Shown here: positions 10,675 through 20,447 of the stretch, piece after piece | Layout: each line of letters opens with the position of its first letter | Numbering within the stretch: position 1 is the stretch's first letter | Assembly: GCA_009781635.1 (NCBI GenBank) | Contig: WQXU01000007.1 | Coordinates: 1-64,000, forward strand | Source of the DNA: Treponema sp. | GTDB taxonomy: Bacteria > Spirochaetota > Spirochaetia > Treponematales > Breznakiellaceae | Length of the DNA stretch: 64,000 nt | Direction of reading: 5' to 3' | Translations under genes and position numbers: made by a program | Notes under the pieces: model-generated | Told to the model about the DNA's origin: nothing | The model's input: only the letters and a program-made list of their open reading frames with translations | Database searches by the model: none

Positions 10675-10926
10675 TTCATTAATTGGGTGTTATTTTAGGT
10701 TGAATTATGTTAATTATTGCGGGCTTTCAAAAAGGCCGCACGGTTTAGGGGTTCTGTTCTTGTTATTTTCTGCTAATGAGCAAGCTGTTCGATTTGTCCA
10801 GGCTTATCAAATTTCTCCCTTAACAATTATGCATCTTTTTTCCCTGACATCGGATTTATTTCTGGCGTCAATGGAAATTGAGTCGCTCGCTTTTGCGGGT
10901 GTGAATACTTGGGCGTAAGTCCATAT

Positions 10927-11012
10927 GGATTATATGCATTTTATGTATATAATCCGAGCGTACCCGGACGCCTGCAAATCATATAATTTGCTCCGGGAGA
11001 AGGATTTTTCTC
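10927..11012 (+). promoter_or_regulatory. Structured 5' leader: three consecutive hairpins, the last two covering the Shine-Dalgarno region
   Basis: Stem 10927-10939/10943-10955 (13 bp, one G-U); CCCGGA 10963-10968/TCCGGG 10992-10997 with inner GCAAAT/ATTTGC; GAGAA 10997-11001/TTCTC 11008-11012. Confidence 0.65.
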
Positions 11013-11013
11013 A

Positions 11014-11301
11014 ATGGCTAAGAAATTGTATGTCGGTAATCTCTCCTACAACACTACCGAAGATGGTCTTAAAAACCTGTTTTCAGGTTTCGGCACTGTC
11101 GCATCCGCAAAAATTATTTTTGATCGTGAAACCGGCAACTCAAAAGGGTTCGGATTTATCGAAATGAGCAGCGATGAAGAAGCAACAGCGGCAATCACAG
11201 GAACAAACGGCCGCGAATTTGAAGGACGTCAATTGCGCGTAAACGAAGCAATGGACAAGCCGCGCCGTGAACGCGGAGGCGGAGGCGGAGGTAACTGGTA
11301 A
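11014..11301 (+). CDS. RRM-domain RNA-binding protein (Rbp/glycine-rich RNA-binding type)
   Basis: KLYVGNLSYNTTEDGLKNLFSGFG (RNP2), KGFGFIEM (RNP1), C-terminal GGGGGG tail. Confidence 0.95.
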   Translation: MAKKLYVGNLSYNTTEDGLKNLFSGFGTVASAKIIFDRETGNSKGFGFIEMSSDEEATAAITGTNGREFEGRQLRVNEAMDKPRRERGGGGGGNW

Positions 11302-11312
11302 TACCAGCCGGC

Positions 11313-11356
11313 GGCACACTTTTTAGTAAAAGGGGTAAAAGTGTGCCGTCTTTTTT
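11313..11356 (+). terminator. Rho-independent terminator
   Basis: GGCACACTTTT...AAAAGTGTGCC followed by gtcttttttc, directly after the RRM gene. Confidence 0.85.
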
Positions 11357-12246
11357 CATTGATTTTTATTCAGAAGTTCCTGTCTTTTTATCTCCGCATC
11401 GGTGTGCATTTTTTCCAGTACTTCCATTATAGCGTCAGCAACTGCCTGTTTTTTGTCGCTGTCGTTATTCGTTTCTGCCAAAACCTTATTACGGAATTCA
11501 ACGCAGTCCACTACAGGTCCCACAGTAGCATGAACAACATCCCTGCTTACAGAGTCATTCAGCATATCTGTTTGCTGCACATGCAGAACCTCGCCGTTAA
11601 TTGCAATAAAACACATATAATCAAAGGAACGTATGTATGAATCAATTTCGCGCACTCCCTTTTTTGAATCCGGTTCCCAGGGACGGTAGCGGGTTCCTGA
11701 CGGGAAGACAAGAACAAGCTTACTCTTATATTTATGCCTTATAAGCGATTTCATTGCTGCGCGGTTTATGGCACTGACGCGTAATATTTCATCCTTGTCT
11801 TTTTCCGGATCCAGGTCCTGTATTGAGCGGCTCGGACAGATTATTATCTTTGTGTAAGCTGCCGTAAATGCTGAAACAATGGGATTATCTTCATTTAATT
11901 TCATACCGGCTATTGCGATGATCGAGTTTCTTATTTCTTCGCCGCGGCCTCCTGCCAATCGTGTCAGCAGAGATACAATTGAAAGATCCATATTACTGTA
12001 ATGCTCTACAAGAAGCAGACAGGCCTTCCCTGACTCTGCCTTTTTGTAAAGTTCTTCAAGATTATCTATTCCGTAAAGTCCGCTTCCGGGAAGAAGCAGC
12101 TGTTCTACCATTCCGTCAACGACTGCCAGAATCCGCGGATCTCCCTCCTGATACACATTCTCCTCGTTTATTACAGTCGGCGATTTCGATATTTTTACAA
12201 CTCTTTCTATCTGATCTTCAAAAGCAGTCCCCAATGTTTTTACCAT
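11356..12246 (-). CDS. Glycerolipid acyltransferase (PlsC/GPAT-like)
   Basis: HYSNMD (HX4D motif) and VFPSGTRYRPWEP. Confidence 0.7.
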   Translation of the reverse strand: MVKTLGTAFEDQIERVVKISKSPTVINEENVYQEGDPRILAVVDGMVEQLLLPGSGLYGIDNLEELYKKAESGKACLLLVEHYSNMDLSIVSLLTRLAGGRGEEIRNSIIAIAGMKLNEDNPIVSAFTAAYTKIIICPSRSIQDLDPEKDKDEILRVSAINRAAMKSLIRHKYKSKLVLVFPSGTRYRPWEPDSKKGVREIDSYIRSFDYMCFIAINGEVLHVQQTDMLNDSVSRDVVHATVGPVVDCVEFRNKVLAETNNDSDKKQAVADAIMEVLEKMHTDAEIKRQELLNKNQ

Positions 12247-12302
12247 AATAATTACTCTCCTAAAAATATTGTTAGTTATCGTTTTTCAAAACGTTCAAAC
12301 CA

Positions 12303-13535
12303 TTACGAAGCACAAACCAGATTGATGATTACCCTGCATGCAGCGCACATTTCACTTACGCTGATCCATTCAAGGCGGCTGTGAAAATTGCGGCCTCCTG
12401 TAAATATATTTGGTGTAGGTATGCCCAATTCAGTAAGCTTTGAACCGTCTGTTCCGCCCCGTACCGGCTTCAAACGCCATTCCATTCCGGCTTTTTGTAC
12501 AGCCTGTTTAAGCCGTTCAAGCACATCAGGTTTTTCATCTATCTTAGACTTCATATTATAGTATTGAGGCTGGGAATTAACAATAACTTTTCCGCCGGGA
12601 AACTGCGCTTCTATTGTTTTTGCAAATGCATCTAACGCTGCAAGGCGGCGCTCAATTCCGGCAGTTTCAAAGTCGCGGATAAAAATTTCAAGAATTGCCC
12701 TTTCCAGACAGCCCGATATTTCCATTGGACAGTAATATCCATAATAGCCGTCTGTGGCTTCCGGGCTCTCGTTGCGCGGCAAAAGAGATGCAAAGGCAGA
12801 TGCCATGAGCACGGCGTTTGCGAGTATGCCTCTTGCATGCCCTATATGAATCACTTTGCCTGTAAAATCGATATTTGCCTTCCATGCATTAAAACACTCA
12901 CTTTCAATTTCACCTGCGGGGCCGCCGTCCACTGTATAACAGAAAGCGGATCTAATTTCGTTAAACGGAAATTCCGGCAGCCCCTTGCCGGTTTCTTCAT
13001 CCGGCGTGAAAATTATCTCAACAGGCCCATGTTCTATCTGAGGGTTAGCAGCAAGGTATTCCACCGCCGCCATGATTTCCGCTATGCCGGCTTTATTGTC
13101 AGCTCCCAGCAATGTTGTTCCGTCGCTGTGTATTACCGCTTTTCCCTTCTGTTCAGCCAGTCCGCTCTCTTTACAGGGATCCAGGCAAATACCGTGCATG
13201 AGTTCAATTTTTCCGCCGTCATAATTCTGCACATACTGCGGCTTTACATTACTCCCGCAAACATCGTCTGCAGTATCAAGGTGGGCAAGAAACCCCATAC
13301 ACGGCGCATTTTCCTTTCCGGCGCTTGCAGGTAAAAGCGCTATCACATAACAGTGATCTGTAAGTTTTACATCAGTAAGTCCAAGGCCTGTAAGTTCTTC
13401 GCACAAGGCTTTTGCAAGCTCCCACTGTCCCGGCGTTGAGGGTGTTTCGGCAATGTTCCGGTTGCTTTCGGTATCAAAGCGGACGTATTTAAGGAACCTT
13501 GGAACAATTAATTTTTCAAGTTCTTGATCAAGCAT
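12303..13535 (-). CDS. pepT: Peptidase T (M20 tripeptidase)
   Basis: LAHLDTADD; GTTLLGADNKAGIAEIM; FTPDEETGKG; KPVRGGTDGSKL; FTGGRNFHSRLEW. Confidence 0.95.
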   Translation of the reverse strand: MLDQELEKLIVPRFLKYVRFDTESNRNIAETPSTPGQWELAKALCEELTGLGLTDVKLTDHCYVIALLPASAGKENAPCMGFLAHLDTADDVCGSNVKPQYVQNYDGGKIELMHGICLDPCKESGLAEQKGKAVIHSDGTTLLGADNKAGIAEIMAAVEYLAANPQIEHGPVEIIFTPDEETGKGLPEFPFNEIRSAFCYTVDGGPAGEIESECFNAWKANIDFTGKVIHIGHARGILANAVLMASAFASLLPRNESPEATDGYYGYYCPMEISGCLERAILEIFIRDFETAGIERRLAALDAFAKTIEAQFPGGKVIVNSQPQYYNMKSKIDEKPDVLERLKQAVQKAGMEWRLKPVRGGTDGSKLTELGIPTPNIFTGGRNFHSRLEWISVSEMCAACRVIINLVCAS

Positions 13536-13671
13536 GTTTGTATTATATCAGGTAACGTAGATGCTGTTAACAATAAATATGGGTTATCAATTGATTAAGT
13601 ATCCATAACTAAATGTACCGGATGTAAAAATATCCCTGCTATAAGTGCGGGAGGGTTTTGAAAAACGCAGT

Positions 13672-14886
13672 TTATCTGCTTACGACATTAATCTCTGTTT
13701 CATCCATTGTTACCCAATATCCTGCTCTGCGAATTTCGTTCATTGATAACCTCAGCCAGCGTCCGAATGTGCCGGGTTCAGTTCCGTCGGGGTTCATTGC
13801 CGGCGCGCGTCCGCCAGGAAGCAGCATTGCTTCGGGCATCAGTATGTTTTTGCTTGCCCAGTAATCCAGCGCAACAGGATCAAGGGAGGCTGCGATTTTA
13901 TTTATCTGCTTTGCATTGGCATAACTGGAACTTGGGCCGCGCTCTACGCCTACCCAAATCATATCCAGAATGTTGATGACAGGCATTCTTGTATGCGCCA
14001 TTTGAGTTCCCATGCCGCCTGTTCCGACACTGTTGTGAGCGCGCCTGCTTGTTAACCTGTCAGAAGGAGTTCCCATATAATTTTTTACAGCGGCTGTCAC
14101 CTGGAAACCGCCGTGGGATTTTAACACCGGCATATTAATAACTTTAAGTTTATCGCTTATGTAAACTTGCCTGCCATCATCCCATATTCCCATTTTAAAA
14201 CTTACATGTGTTCCGTATTCTGTTACAAATTTTGGGTAGGAAATTTCAAGACCGGTATCACGAATCGTATTTTCTACTACAAAGCCGTTTTTTGTATCAC
14301 CTGAATTAAACTCTTCTACCTTTGTACCTGTAAAATCATCCCATAAAACGCCTGTTGCGCGTACTCCTCTTGCTTTGAAAAATGCGACAACATCCATAAC
14401 AGACTGCCTTCGGCATGCGGAATTGGCATTTGCCCAACTAAGACTGCCTCCCCTTCTTTCGCTGCCGAATTGCGCCTGACCGTTATCTGCAACTATTATT
14501 TCGCCGGAGAAACCGCCCGGATGTTCAGTAATTGCCTGAATAACCGACTTAATTAAATCTGTATTTGTGCCGCCGCGCTCGGCCCATTGGCAGTTAATTT
14601 TTAAAATGATTACATCACCGGAAGCAATAAGACTGTAAAAATCAAGGCCGTGTCCCTGCATGGAGTTTACAAGCCTTCTTACACCATCATCTGTACCATC
14701 CGTATCTTCAACAAAAATGGTAGATATTAATTGCCGGGGAATTTCTGATAAGTCCAGCTGCATATATTCATTGCTGTCAGCATTGCTGAGCGGGCTATTA
14801 TAGCTTATTGAATTATTCGAACACTCCGCGCTTAATAAAATCATTACAAGAGAGAAGATGCCTGTCAATTTTATAATCAATTTCAT
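13672..14886 (-). CDS. DUF362-domain lipoprotein
   Basis: Signal/lipobox-like LLSAEC; VILKINCQWAERGGTNTDLIKSVIQAI; LKVINMPVLKSHGGFQVTAAVKNYMG. Confidence 0.75.
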   Translation of the reverse strand: MKLIIKLTGIFSLVMILLSAECSNNSISYNSPLSNADSNEYMQLDLSEIPRQLISTIFVEDTDGTDDGVRRLVNSMQGHGLDFYSLIASGDVIILKINCQWAERGGTNTDLIKSVIQAITEHPGGFSGEIIVADNGQAQFGSERRGGSLSWANANSACRRQSVMDVVAFFKARGVRATGVLWDDFTGTKVEEFNSGDTKNGFVVENTIRDTGLEISYPKFVTEYGTHVSFKMGIWDDGRQVYISDKLKVINMPVLKSHGGFQVTAAVKNYMGTPSDRLTSRRAHNSVGTGGMGTQMAHTRMPVINILDMIWVGVERGPSSSYANAKQINKIAASLDPVALDYWASKNILMPEAMLLPGGRAPAMNPDGTEPGTFGRWLRLSMNEIRRAGYWVTMDETEINVVSR

Positions 14887-14896
14887 ACTAACCCCG

Positions 14897-15811
14897 CTAA
14901 CCAGTTTTTATAACAAATTCAACTATAACATTGATAATCAAACCGGACAACATTGCAAATATTAAACAATATAACATATAGATAAAAAAGTTCTTAACGC
15001 CAAGTATCATTTTTACAGCGCTTAAATTGTTAATTTTTAAAGCCGGACCTGCAAGCATAAAAACAAGCGCATCCCCTGTGCCCATGCCTGCATGCAGCCA
15101 TGCATTGATAAGCGGGATGGTGCCGCCGCCGCAGGCATACAACGGAATGGAAAGAGAGGCGGCAAAGAGCACTCCAAGTCCCCGCCTTGCGCCGAACATG
15201 CCGGAAACCCAGTCCGGCGGGACATATCTGTCAAAAAGTGCAGTAAGCGTTAAGCCGATTAAAAGATACGGCGATGTGATCCTGAACGCTTTAAAGAGAT
15301 CATAAAGAAAGTTTTTTTTAGGTTTATCCTGCTGCTCTGAGAAACGCTCAAATGAAAACAATGTTTTATTTTTGAATAAAAGGCAGACAAGCGCTCCTGC
15401 CAGTACGCCGCAAAGAAAACTTAGTCCAAGGCGAGCCAGCGCAATGCCATTACCAAGCGCGAAACTAAGAAGCATAATATTCGGATTGAGAAGAATTGAG
15501 CTGACCATAAATGCGGCTAGCAAATGCTGCGGAACACCTGCCTTTGCGTTCGCGCCATTTCTCCCAAGCGCTGCGATAACCGGCACAGTACCGTACATGC
15601 AAAGCGGCGATACAATTCCAAGAAAAGACGAAATACAAAGCGGCATAAACCAAAATTTTCCGCCGGCAAGGCGCGTCATCTTATCCGTAATTTTATTTGA
15701 AAGGAAAACTGATACAAGAGAACCGGCGATAAGTCCCACAGCCCAGTACGGCGCAATTTGCCTGAACTGATACCAGATACCGCTTAAGATCATACCCGCT
15801 TCATAAAACAT
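14897..15811 (-). CDS. Permease (DUF318/YraQ-like)
   Basis: Multi-TM; CGGGTIPLINAWLHAGMGTGDALVFMLAGPALKINNLSAVKMILG. Confidence 0.75.
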   Translation of the reverse strand: MFYEAGMILSGIWYQFRQIAPYWAVGLIAGSLVSVFLSNKITDKMTRLAGGKFWFMPLCISSFLGIVSPLCMYGTVPVIAALGRNGANAKAGVPQHLLAAFMVSSILLNPNIMLLSFALGNGIALARLGLSFLCGVLAGALVCLLFKNKTLFSFERFSEQQDKPKKNFLYDLFKAFRITSPYLLIGLTLTALFDRYVPPDWVSGMFGARRGLGVLFAASLSIPLYACGGGTIPLINAWLHAGMGTGDALVFMLAGPALKINNLSAVKMILGVKNFFIYMLYCLIFAMLSGLIINVIVEFVIKTG

Positions 15812-15871
15812 ATTAGTAGTATATAGTAAAAAGTTGCATTGGCGGGTGCTGGCTTCCGGTAATTGTGTCTT

Positions 15872-15903
15872 GTGAAAGTTTTTAATTTTCTTTAAACTTT
15901 CAC
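15872..15903. promoter_or_regulatory. Inverted repeat GTGAAAGTTT-N12-AAACTTTCAC upstream of the nuoE-like gene
   Basis: Perfect 10-bp arms, ending 14 bp before the ATG at 15918. Confidence 0.6.
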
Positions 15904-15917
15904 CATGAGGTCATAAA

Positions 15918-16448
15918 ATGTGTAGTTGCGCAAAAAACTGTCTGACCGACTGCAATGCCCGGACAAGTAAATATTGGGATTTATTTGATGATGTAATAAA
16001 AGATTTTTCAGCATCAGGTCAGTCAGATACAGGACAGTTAATACCCCTGCTTCAAAGACTGCAGGATGCTTACGGATACCTGCCGCAGGATGTAATTAAA
16101 AAATTATCGGAGAAAACAGGCATTTTTACATCGCAAATAATGGGTGTTGTAACCTTTTATTCCCAGTTCAGATTGCAGCCCGTTGGGAAAAATATAGTAA
16201 GAATATGCTTTGGAACTGCTTGCCATGTAATCGGAGCGGAAAATATCGCAGAGGCAATCTGCGCAGAACTTGGAACTAAACTTGGCGGGACAACAGAAGA
16301 CAAAATGTTCACAGTAGAATCCGTTGCATGCCTCGGATGCTGTTCTCTTGCTCCTGTAATCATGATAAACGAGGAAACCCACGGACGGCTCACCTCGGAT
16401 TCCGCCAGAAGCGTTATCAGAGATTTTAAAGCCGGCAAAGGAAAATAA
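15918..16448 (+). CDS. NuoE/HydC-like [2Fe-2S] subunit
   Basis: CFGTACHV...CLGCCSLAP [2Fe-2S] ligands; LQDAYGYLPQDVIKKLS. Confidence 0.92.
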   Translation: MCSCAKNCLTDCNARTSKYWDLFDDVIKDFSASGQSDTGQLIPLLQRLQDAYGYLPQDVIKKLSEKTGIFTSQIMGVVTFYSQFRLQPVGKNIVRICFGTACHVIGAENIAEAICAELGTKLGGTTEDKMFTVESVACLGCCSLAPVIMINEETHGRLTSDSARSVIRDFKAGKGK

Positions 16449-16454
16449 TCAAAC

Positions 16455-18263
16455 ATGAAAAAAATAATTATCGGTCTTGGCTCCTGCGGCATTGCCGCCG
16501 GAGGACTAAAAGTAAAGGATACCTTAAACTCACTTGCACTTGAACATAAAGTTGACATCAGCCTTGGTGAAACAGGATGCATGGGAATGTGCTACAAAGA
16601 ACCCATGATTGAAATCGCAGACAACGGCGGCAGGACAATTTACGGAGATGTTGATGAAAAAGCAGCCCGCAGAATTTTCGAAAGCCACATAATTAATAAC
16701 ATGCCTTTAACGGAATACATTGTGCTGGAAATGGACAGCAATCAATCTGACCTTATTTCCCGGGCAGACAGCAAGTGGACAGGCGGATCAGAAGAAAGTT
16801 TTATGTCGCGCCAGAAAAGAATCGTGCTTGAGCGCTGCGGCGAAATCAATCCGGAATCGATAGAAGACGCTATAAAAATGGACGCTTACAAGGGTCTTGA
16901 AAAAGCAATTAAATCCATGACGCCCGCGCAGGTAATAGAAGAAGTGCTTAAGTCCGGAATTAAAGGCCGCGGAGGAGCCGGCTTCCCGGCGGGAATGAAA
17001 TGGAAATTTGCAGCGGCAAGTGAAGCCGATCAAAAATATATTATCTGCAATGCCGATGAGGGAGATCCCGGAGCTTTCATGGACAGGAGTATTCTGGAAG
17101 GCGATCCGCACAGTGTAATCGAGGGGCTTATAATCGGCGGCTACGCCATCGGCGCAACAGAAGGCTACATCTACGCAAGAGCGGAATACCCAATCGCCAT
17201 CCGCAGATTAAGAATTGCAATCAATCAGGCGCAGGAGCGCAGTTTTCTTGGAGACAATATTTTGGGAACCGGATTAAAATTCAATCTGCACATTAAAGAA
17301 GGAGCCGGCGCATTTGTCTGCGGCGAGGAAACCGCTTTAATTGAATCGATAGAAGGACACAGAGGCATGCCCCGGATAAGACCGCCCTTCCCTGCAGTCC
17401 GCGGACTTTTCGGAAAACCCTCAAACATCAACAATGTTGAAACACTTGCAAACATCGGCTGGATAATCAGAAAAGGCGCCGAAGCCTTCGCAGCCTTCGG
17501 CACAGAACAGAGTAAAGGCACAAAGGTGTTTGCCCTGGCCGGAAAGGTAAAACGCGGCGGACTTGTTGAAATCCCCATCGGGATGACAATTAAAGAAGTA
17601 ATTTTTGACATAGGCGGCGGAACAAAATCCGGAAAACCTTTTAAGGCAGTTCAAATGGGCGGGCCTTCAGGCGGCTGCATCCCTGCAAGTAAAATGGACA
17701 CTGTCATCGATTATGCCGCTCTTGCAGAGACAGGAGCTATCATGGGTTCAGGCGGCATGATAGTAATGGACGAAGACAATTGCATGGTGGATATCGCAAG
17801 ATATTTTTTAAACTTTACCCAGTCAGAATCATGCGGTAAATGCACTTTCTGTAAAATCGGCACAAAGAGAATGCTTGAGATTCTTGAACGAATCACAAAG
17901 GGCGAAGGCGTTGACGGCGATATTGAAAAGCTGGAAACACTTGCGCATCAGATAAAAATAAATGCCCTTTGCGGCCTTGGACAAACAGCGTCAAACCCGG
18001 TGCTTACCACAATACGGTATTTCAAAGATGAGTATGTATCTCATATAAAAGACAAAAAATGCTTAACACATCAATGCAAAGCCCTTATCAAATTTAATAT
18101 AACGGACAGGTGCACAGGCTGTACCCTGTGCGCAAAAAAATGCCCTGTTAATGCAATTAACGGCAAGGTAAAAGAATTGCACATTATTGATCAGGATAAA
18201 TGTACAAAATGCGGAATATGCAAAGCAGCATGCAAGTTTGATGCTGTTTGCATTACAGATTGA
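16455..18263 (+). CDS. NuoF/HydB-like flavoprotein with N-terminal [2Fe-2S] and C-terminal 2x[4Fe-4S] domains
   Basis: GRGGAGFPAGMKWKF; CNADEGDPGAFMDRS; GAGAFVCGEETALIESIEG; CGKCTFCKIGTKRM; CTGCTLCAKKCP..CTKCGICKAACK. Confidence 0.95.
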   Translation: MKKIIIGLGSCGIAAGGLKVKDTLNSLALEHKVDISLGETGCMGMCYKEPMIEIADNGGRTIYGDVDEKAARRIFESHIINNMPLTEYIVLEMDSNQSDLISRADSKWTGGSEESFMSRQKRIVLERCGEINPESIEDAIKMDAYKGLEKAIKSMTPAQVIEEVLKSGIKGRGGAGFPAGMKWKFAAASEADQKYIICNADEGDPGAFMDRSILEGDPHSVIEGLIIGGYAIGATEGYIYARAEYPIAIRRLRIAINQAQERSFLGDNILGTGLKFNLHIKEGAGAFVCGEETALIESIEGHRGMPRIRPPFPAVRGLFGKPSNINNVETLANIGWIIRKGAEAFAAFGTEQSKGTKVFALAGKVKRGGLVEIPIGMTIKEVIFDIGGGTKSGKPFKAVQMGGPSGGCIPASKMDTVIDYAALAETGAIMGSGGMIVMDEDNCMVDIARYFLNFTQSESCGKCTFCKIGTKRMLEILERITKGEGVDGDIEKLETLAHQIKINALCGLGQTASNPVLTTIRYFKDEYVSHIKDKKCLTHQCKALIKFNITDRCTGCTLCAKKCPVNAINGKVKELHIIDQDKCTKCGICKAACKFDAVCITD

Positions 18264-18270
18264 GGATACC

Positions 18271-20436
18271 ATGAGTATAAACATAACCATTAACGAAAAA
18301 AATTATGAAGCAAAACCCGGACAGACAGTTCTGGATGCCTGCCGCGAAAACGGCATAATAATTCCAAATCTGTGCCACGATCCCCGGCTTAATCCCTTTG
18401 GATCATGCATGATCTGCCGCGTAGAAATCGAGGGAGAACGCGGTATGCCTCTTTCCTGCAGCACGCAGGTAAGAGAAGGAATGGTAATCAAAACAGAATC
18501 AGATGTGATAAAAAAATCCAGAAAGACATGTCTTGAACTGCTTGCTTCCCAGCATTACGGTGATTGCACTGCTCCCTGTGTTCTGGAATGTCCCGCCAAT
18601 ACCGATGTTCAGGGTTATATAAACCATATTGCAAACGGCCGTTATGATGAGGCTTTAAAATTAATTAAAGAAACAAATCCTCTTCCTGTCATATGCGGCA
18701 GAATCTGCACACGGCCTTGCGAGTCAGTATGCCGCCGCAGTATTTTTGAAGGCAATATAGGCATTGCATATTTAAAACGCTTTGTTGCCGACATCGATTT
18801 GGAAAAAGCCAACAGCTACCTGCCGGAAAAAAAAGCGGCAACAGGAAAAAAAGCGGCCATCATCGGCGCAGGCCCTGCAGGTTTGTCAGCTGCCTGGTTT
18901 CTTGCGCAGGAAGGCCATAGTGTAATAATTTATGAAAGACAGGAGTGTCCCGGCGGCATGCTTCGTTACGGCATTCCCCAGTATCGTATGCCGAATGAAA
19001 TACTGGATGCAGAAATAGATATTATTAAATCTTTGGGTGTAGAGATCATTTACAACACAGAGTTCGGAAAAGACATCAATTTAAAAAGTTTAAAAGAAGA
19101 CGGCTTTAACTCAGTTCTCATTGCAGTAGGTTCGCAAAAGGGACTTCCGTTAAACATTGATGGTGAAAAAGACAGCCCTAATGTTTTAATTGGCGTGGAT
19201 TTTCTTGGCTCTGTTACAAGGGGCAGGCAGCCGGATTTAAACGGTAAAAAAATCGCAGTTGTAGGCGGAGGCAATACGGCATTTGACTGCGTAAGAACTG
19301 CTGTCCGTCTTGGCGCCAAAGAGGTCAGCATCATATACCGCAGGACAGTAGATGAAATGCCTGCCGATAAACTGGAAATTGATGAAGCTCAACTGGAAGG
19401 CGTAATGTTTCTGGAATTAACAAACCCTGTAAGCGTATCGCAGCAGGGCAGCGCATTGGATTTAAAATTGATAAAGATGAAATTAGGCGAAAGCGATGCT
19501 TCCGGCAGAAGATCGCCGCATCCTGTCGCCGGTTCTGAATACAGTATTAAACTGGATTATGTTATCTCCGCCGTTGGACAAACTCAGGATTTAAGTTTTA
19601 TTAATGACGATTGTAATTTATCTACAAACCGAAACCGGATAACAATAAACAGCGGTTCAGCAATGACAAATATCGACGGAGTTTTCGCAGCCGGTGAAGG
19701 CGTAACAGGTCCTCATACTGCTATTATGGCTATAACGGGCGGTAAAAAAGCGGCGGCAGCAATGGACAAGTACATGAAGGGAGAAAACATCGTTACTGAA
19801 GAAAACCTTTACAATCACGTAAAAGCAAAAAATAACAAAGATATAGATCCAAAGACATTTTACAATATAGAAAAAATAGAAAAGAATCACATGCCCATGC
19901 TCACAAAAGAACAGCGTCAGAATAATTTTAAAGAGGTTGAGCTTGGATTTTCCGAAGAGCAGGCAAAAAATGAAGCTGCAAGATGCCTTTCATGCGGCTG
20001 CGCAGATGCCGGTGAGTGCAAATTGCGCCGGTACGCGGCAGCTTACGGAGCGGATCAATTTGCATACAGCAGTGCAAAAGCCGGCTTTGTTCACCCGGTT
20101 GATGAAAGCCATAAGTATATAATACATGATAAAAACAAGTGTATTTTATGCGCCCGCTGTGTGCGCATCTGTATAGAAACAGGAAACGGCGTATTCGGTT
20201 TTACCGGCCGCGGATTTGATACTGCAGTAGAACCGCCTTTCAGTCTGCCGTTAGGTGAAGAGAAAAACTGCACAAGCTGCGGCCTTTGCGTCTCCGCCTG
20301 CCCGGCAGGCGCGCTCACGCCGCGCAAGGATCTGCAGCTGCCTTCAACAGCGTATACAGATCGCGCGCACCTTGACTTTGGCGGGGAGTATACAAGTGTT
20401 GCGGATGCTGCAGCGCAGGTGAAAAAAACCAGATAG
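18271..20436 (+). CDS. Mosaic iron-sulfur flavoprotein: [2Fe-2S] ferredoxin + GltD/NfnB-like FAD/NAD(P) oxidoreductase + HydA-type [4Fe-4S] domain, no H-cluster
   Basis: MSINITINEKNYEAKPGQTVLDACREN..; GAGPAGLSAAWFLAQEGHSVIIYE; GGGNTAFDCVRTA; CILCARCVRICIETGNGVFGFTGRGFDTAVEPPF..CTSCGLCVSACPAGAL. Confidence 0.9.
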   Translation: MSINITINEKNYEAKPGQTVLDACRENGIIIPNLCHDPRLNPFGSCMICRVEIEGERGMPLSCSTQVREGMVIKTESDVIKKSRKTCLELLASQHYGDCTAPCVLECPANTDVQGYINHIANGRYDEALKLIKETNPLPVICGRICTRPCESVCRRSIFEGNIGIAYLKRFVADIDLEKANSYLPEKKAATGKKAAIIGAGPAGLSAAWFLAQEGHSVIIYERQECPGGMLRYGIPQYRMPNEILDAEIDIIKSLGVEIIYNTEFGKDINLKSLKEDGFNSVLIAVGSQKGLPLNIDGEKDSPNVLIGVDFLGSVTRGRQPDLNGKKIAVVGGGNTAFDCVRTAVRLGAKEVSIIYRRTVDEMPADKLEIDEAQLEGVMFLELTNPVSVSQQGSALDLKLIKMKLGESDASGRRSPHPVAGSEYSIKLDYVISAVGQTQDLSFINDDCNLSTNRNRITINSGSAMTNIDGVFAAGEGVTGPHTAIMAITGGKKAAAAMDKYMKGENIVTEENLYNHVKAKNNKDIDPKTFYNIEKIEKNHMPMLTKEQRQNNFKEVELGFSEEQAKNEAARCLSCGCADAGECKLRRYAAAYGADQFAYSSAKAGFVHPVDESHKYIIHDKNKCILCARCVRICIETGNGVFGFTGRGFDTAVEPPFSLPLGEEKNCTSCGLCVSACPAGALTPRKDLQLPSTAYTDRAHLDFGGEYTSVADAAAQVKKTR

Positions 20437-20447
20437 TTAATTAAATA

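Noticed and set aside
10700-11167. Small ORFs 10700-10918 and 10925-11167
   Set aside because: First lies in the structured leader with no protein-like features; second overlaps the RRM gene in another frame.
6047-13357. Matching 11-mers ctgttatgtga (6047 region) and tcacataacag (13346 region) in inverted orientation
   Set aside because: Too short; expected by chance in 64 kb, and the second copy is inside the pepT coding sequence.
15870-15903. Calling the upstream inverted repeat a Rex operator
   Set aside because: Half-site is similar, but the arms are separated by 12 bp and do not form the canonical ~18-bp Rex palindrome.
15918-20436. [FeFe]-hydrogenase HydABC
   Set aside because: No H-cluster motifs (TSCCP/MPC-type) in any of the three proteins; third subunit has a GltD-like core instead.
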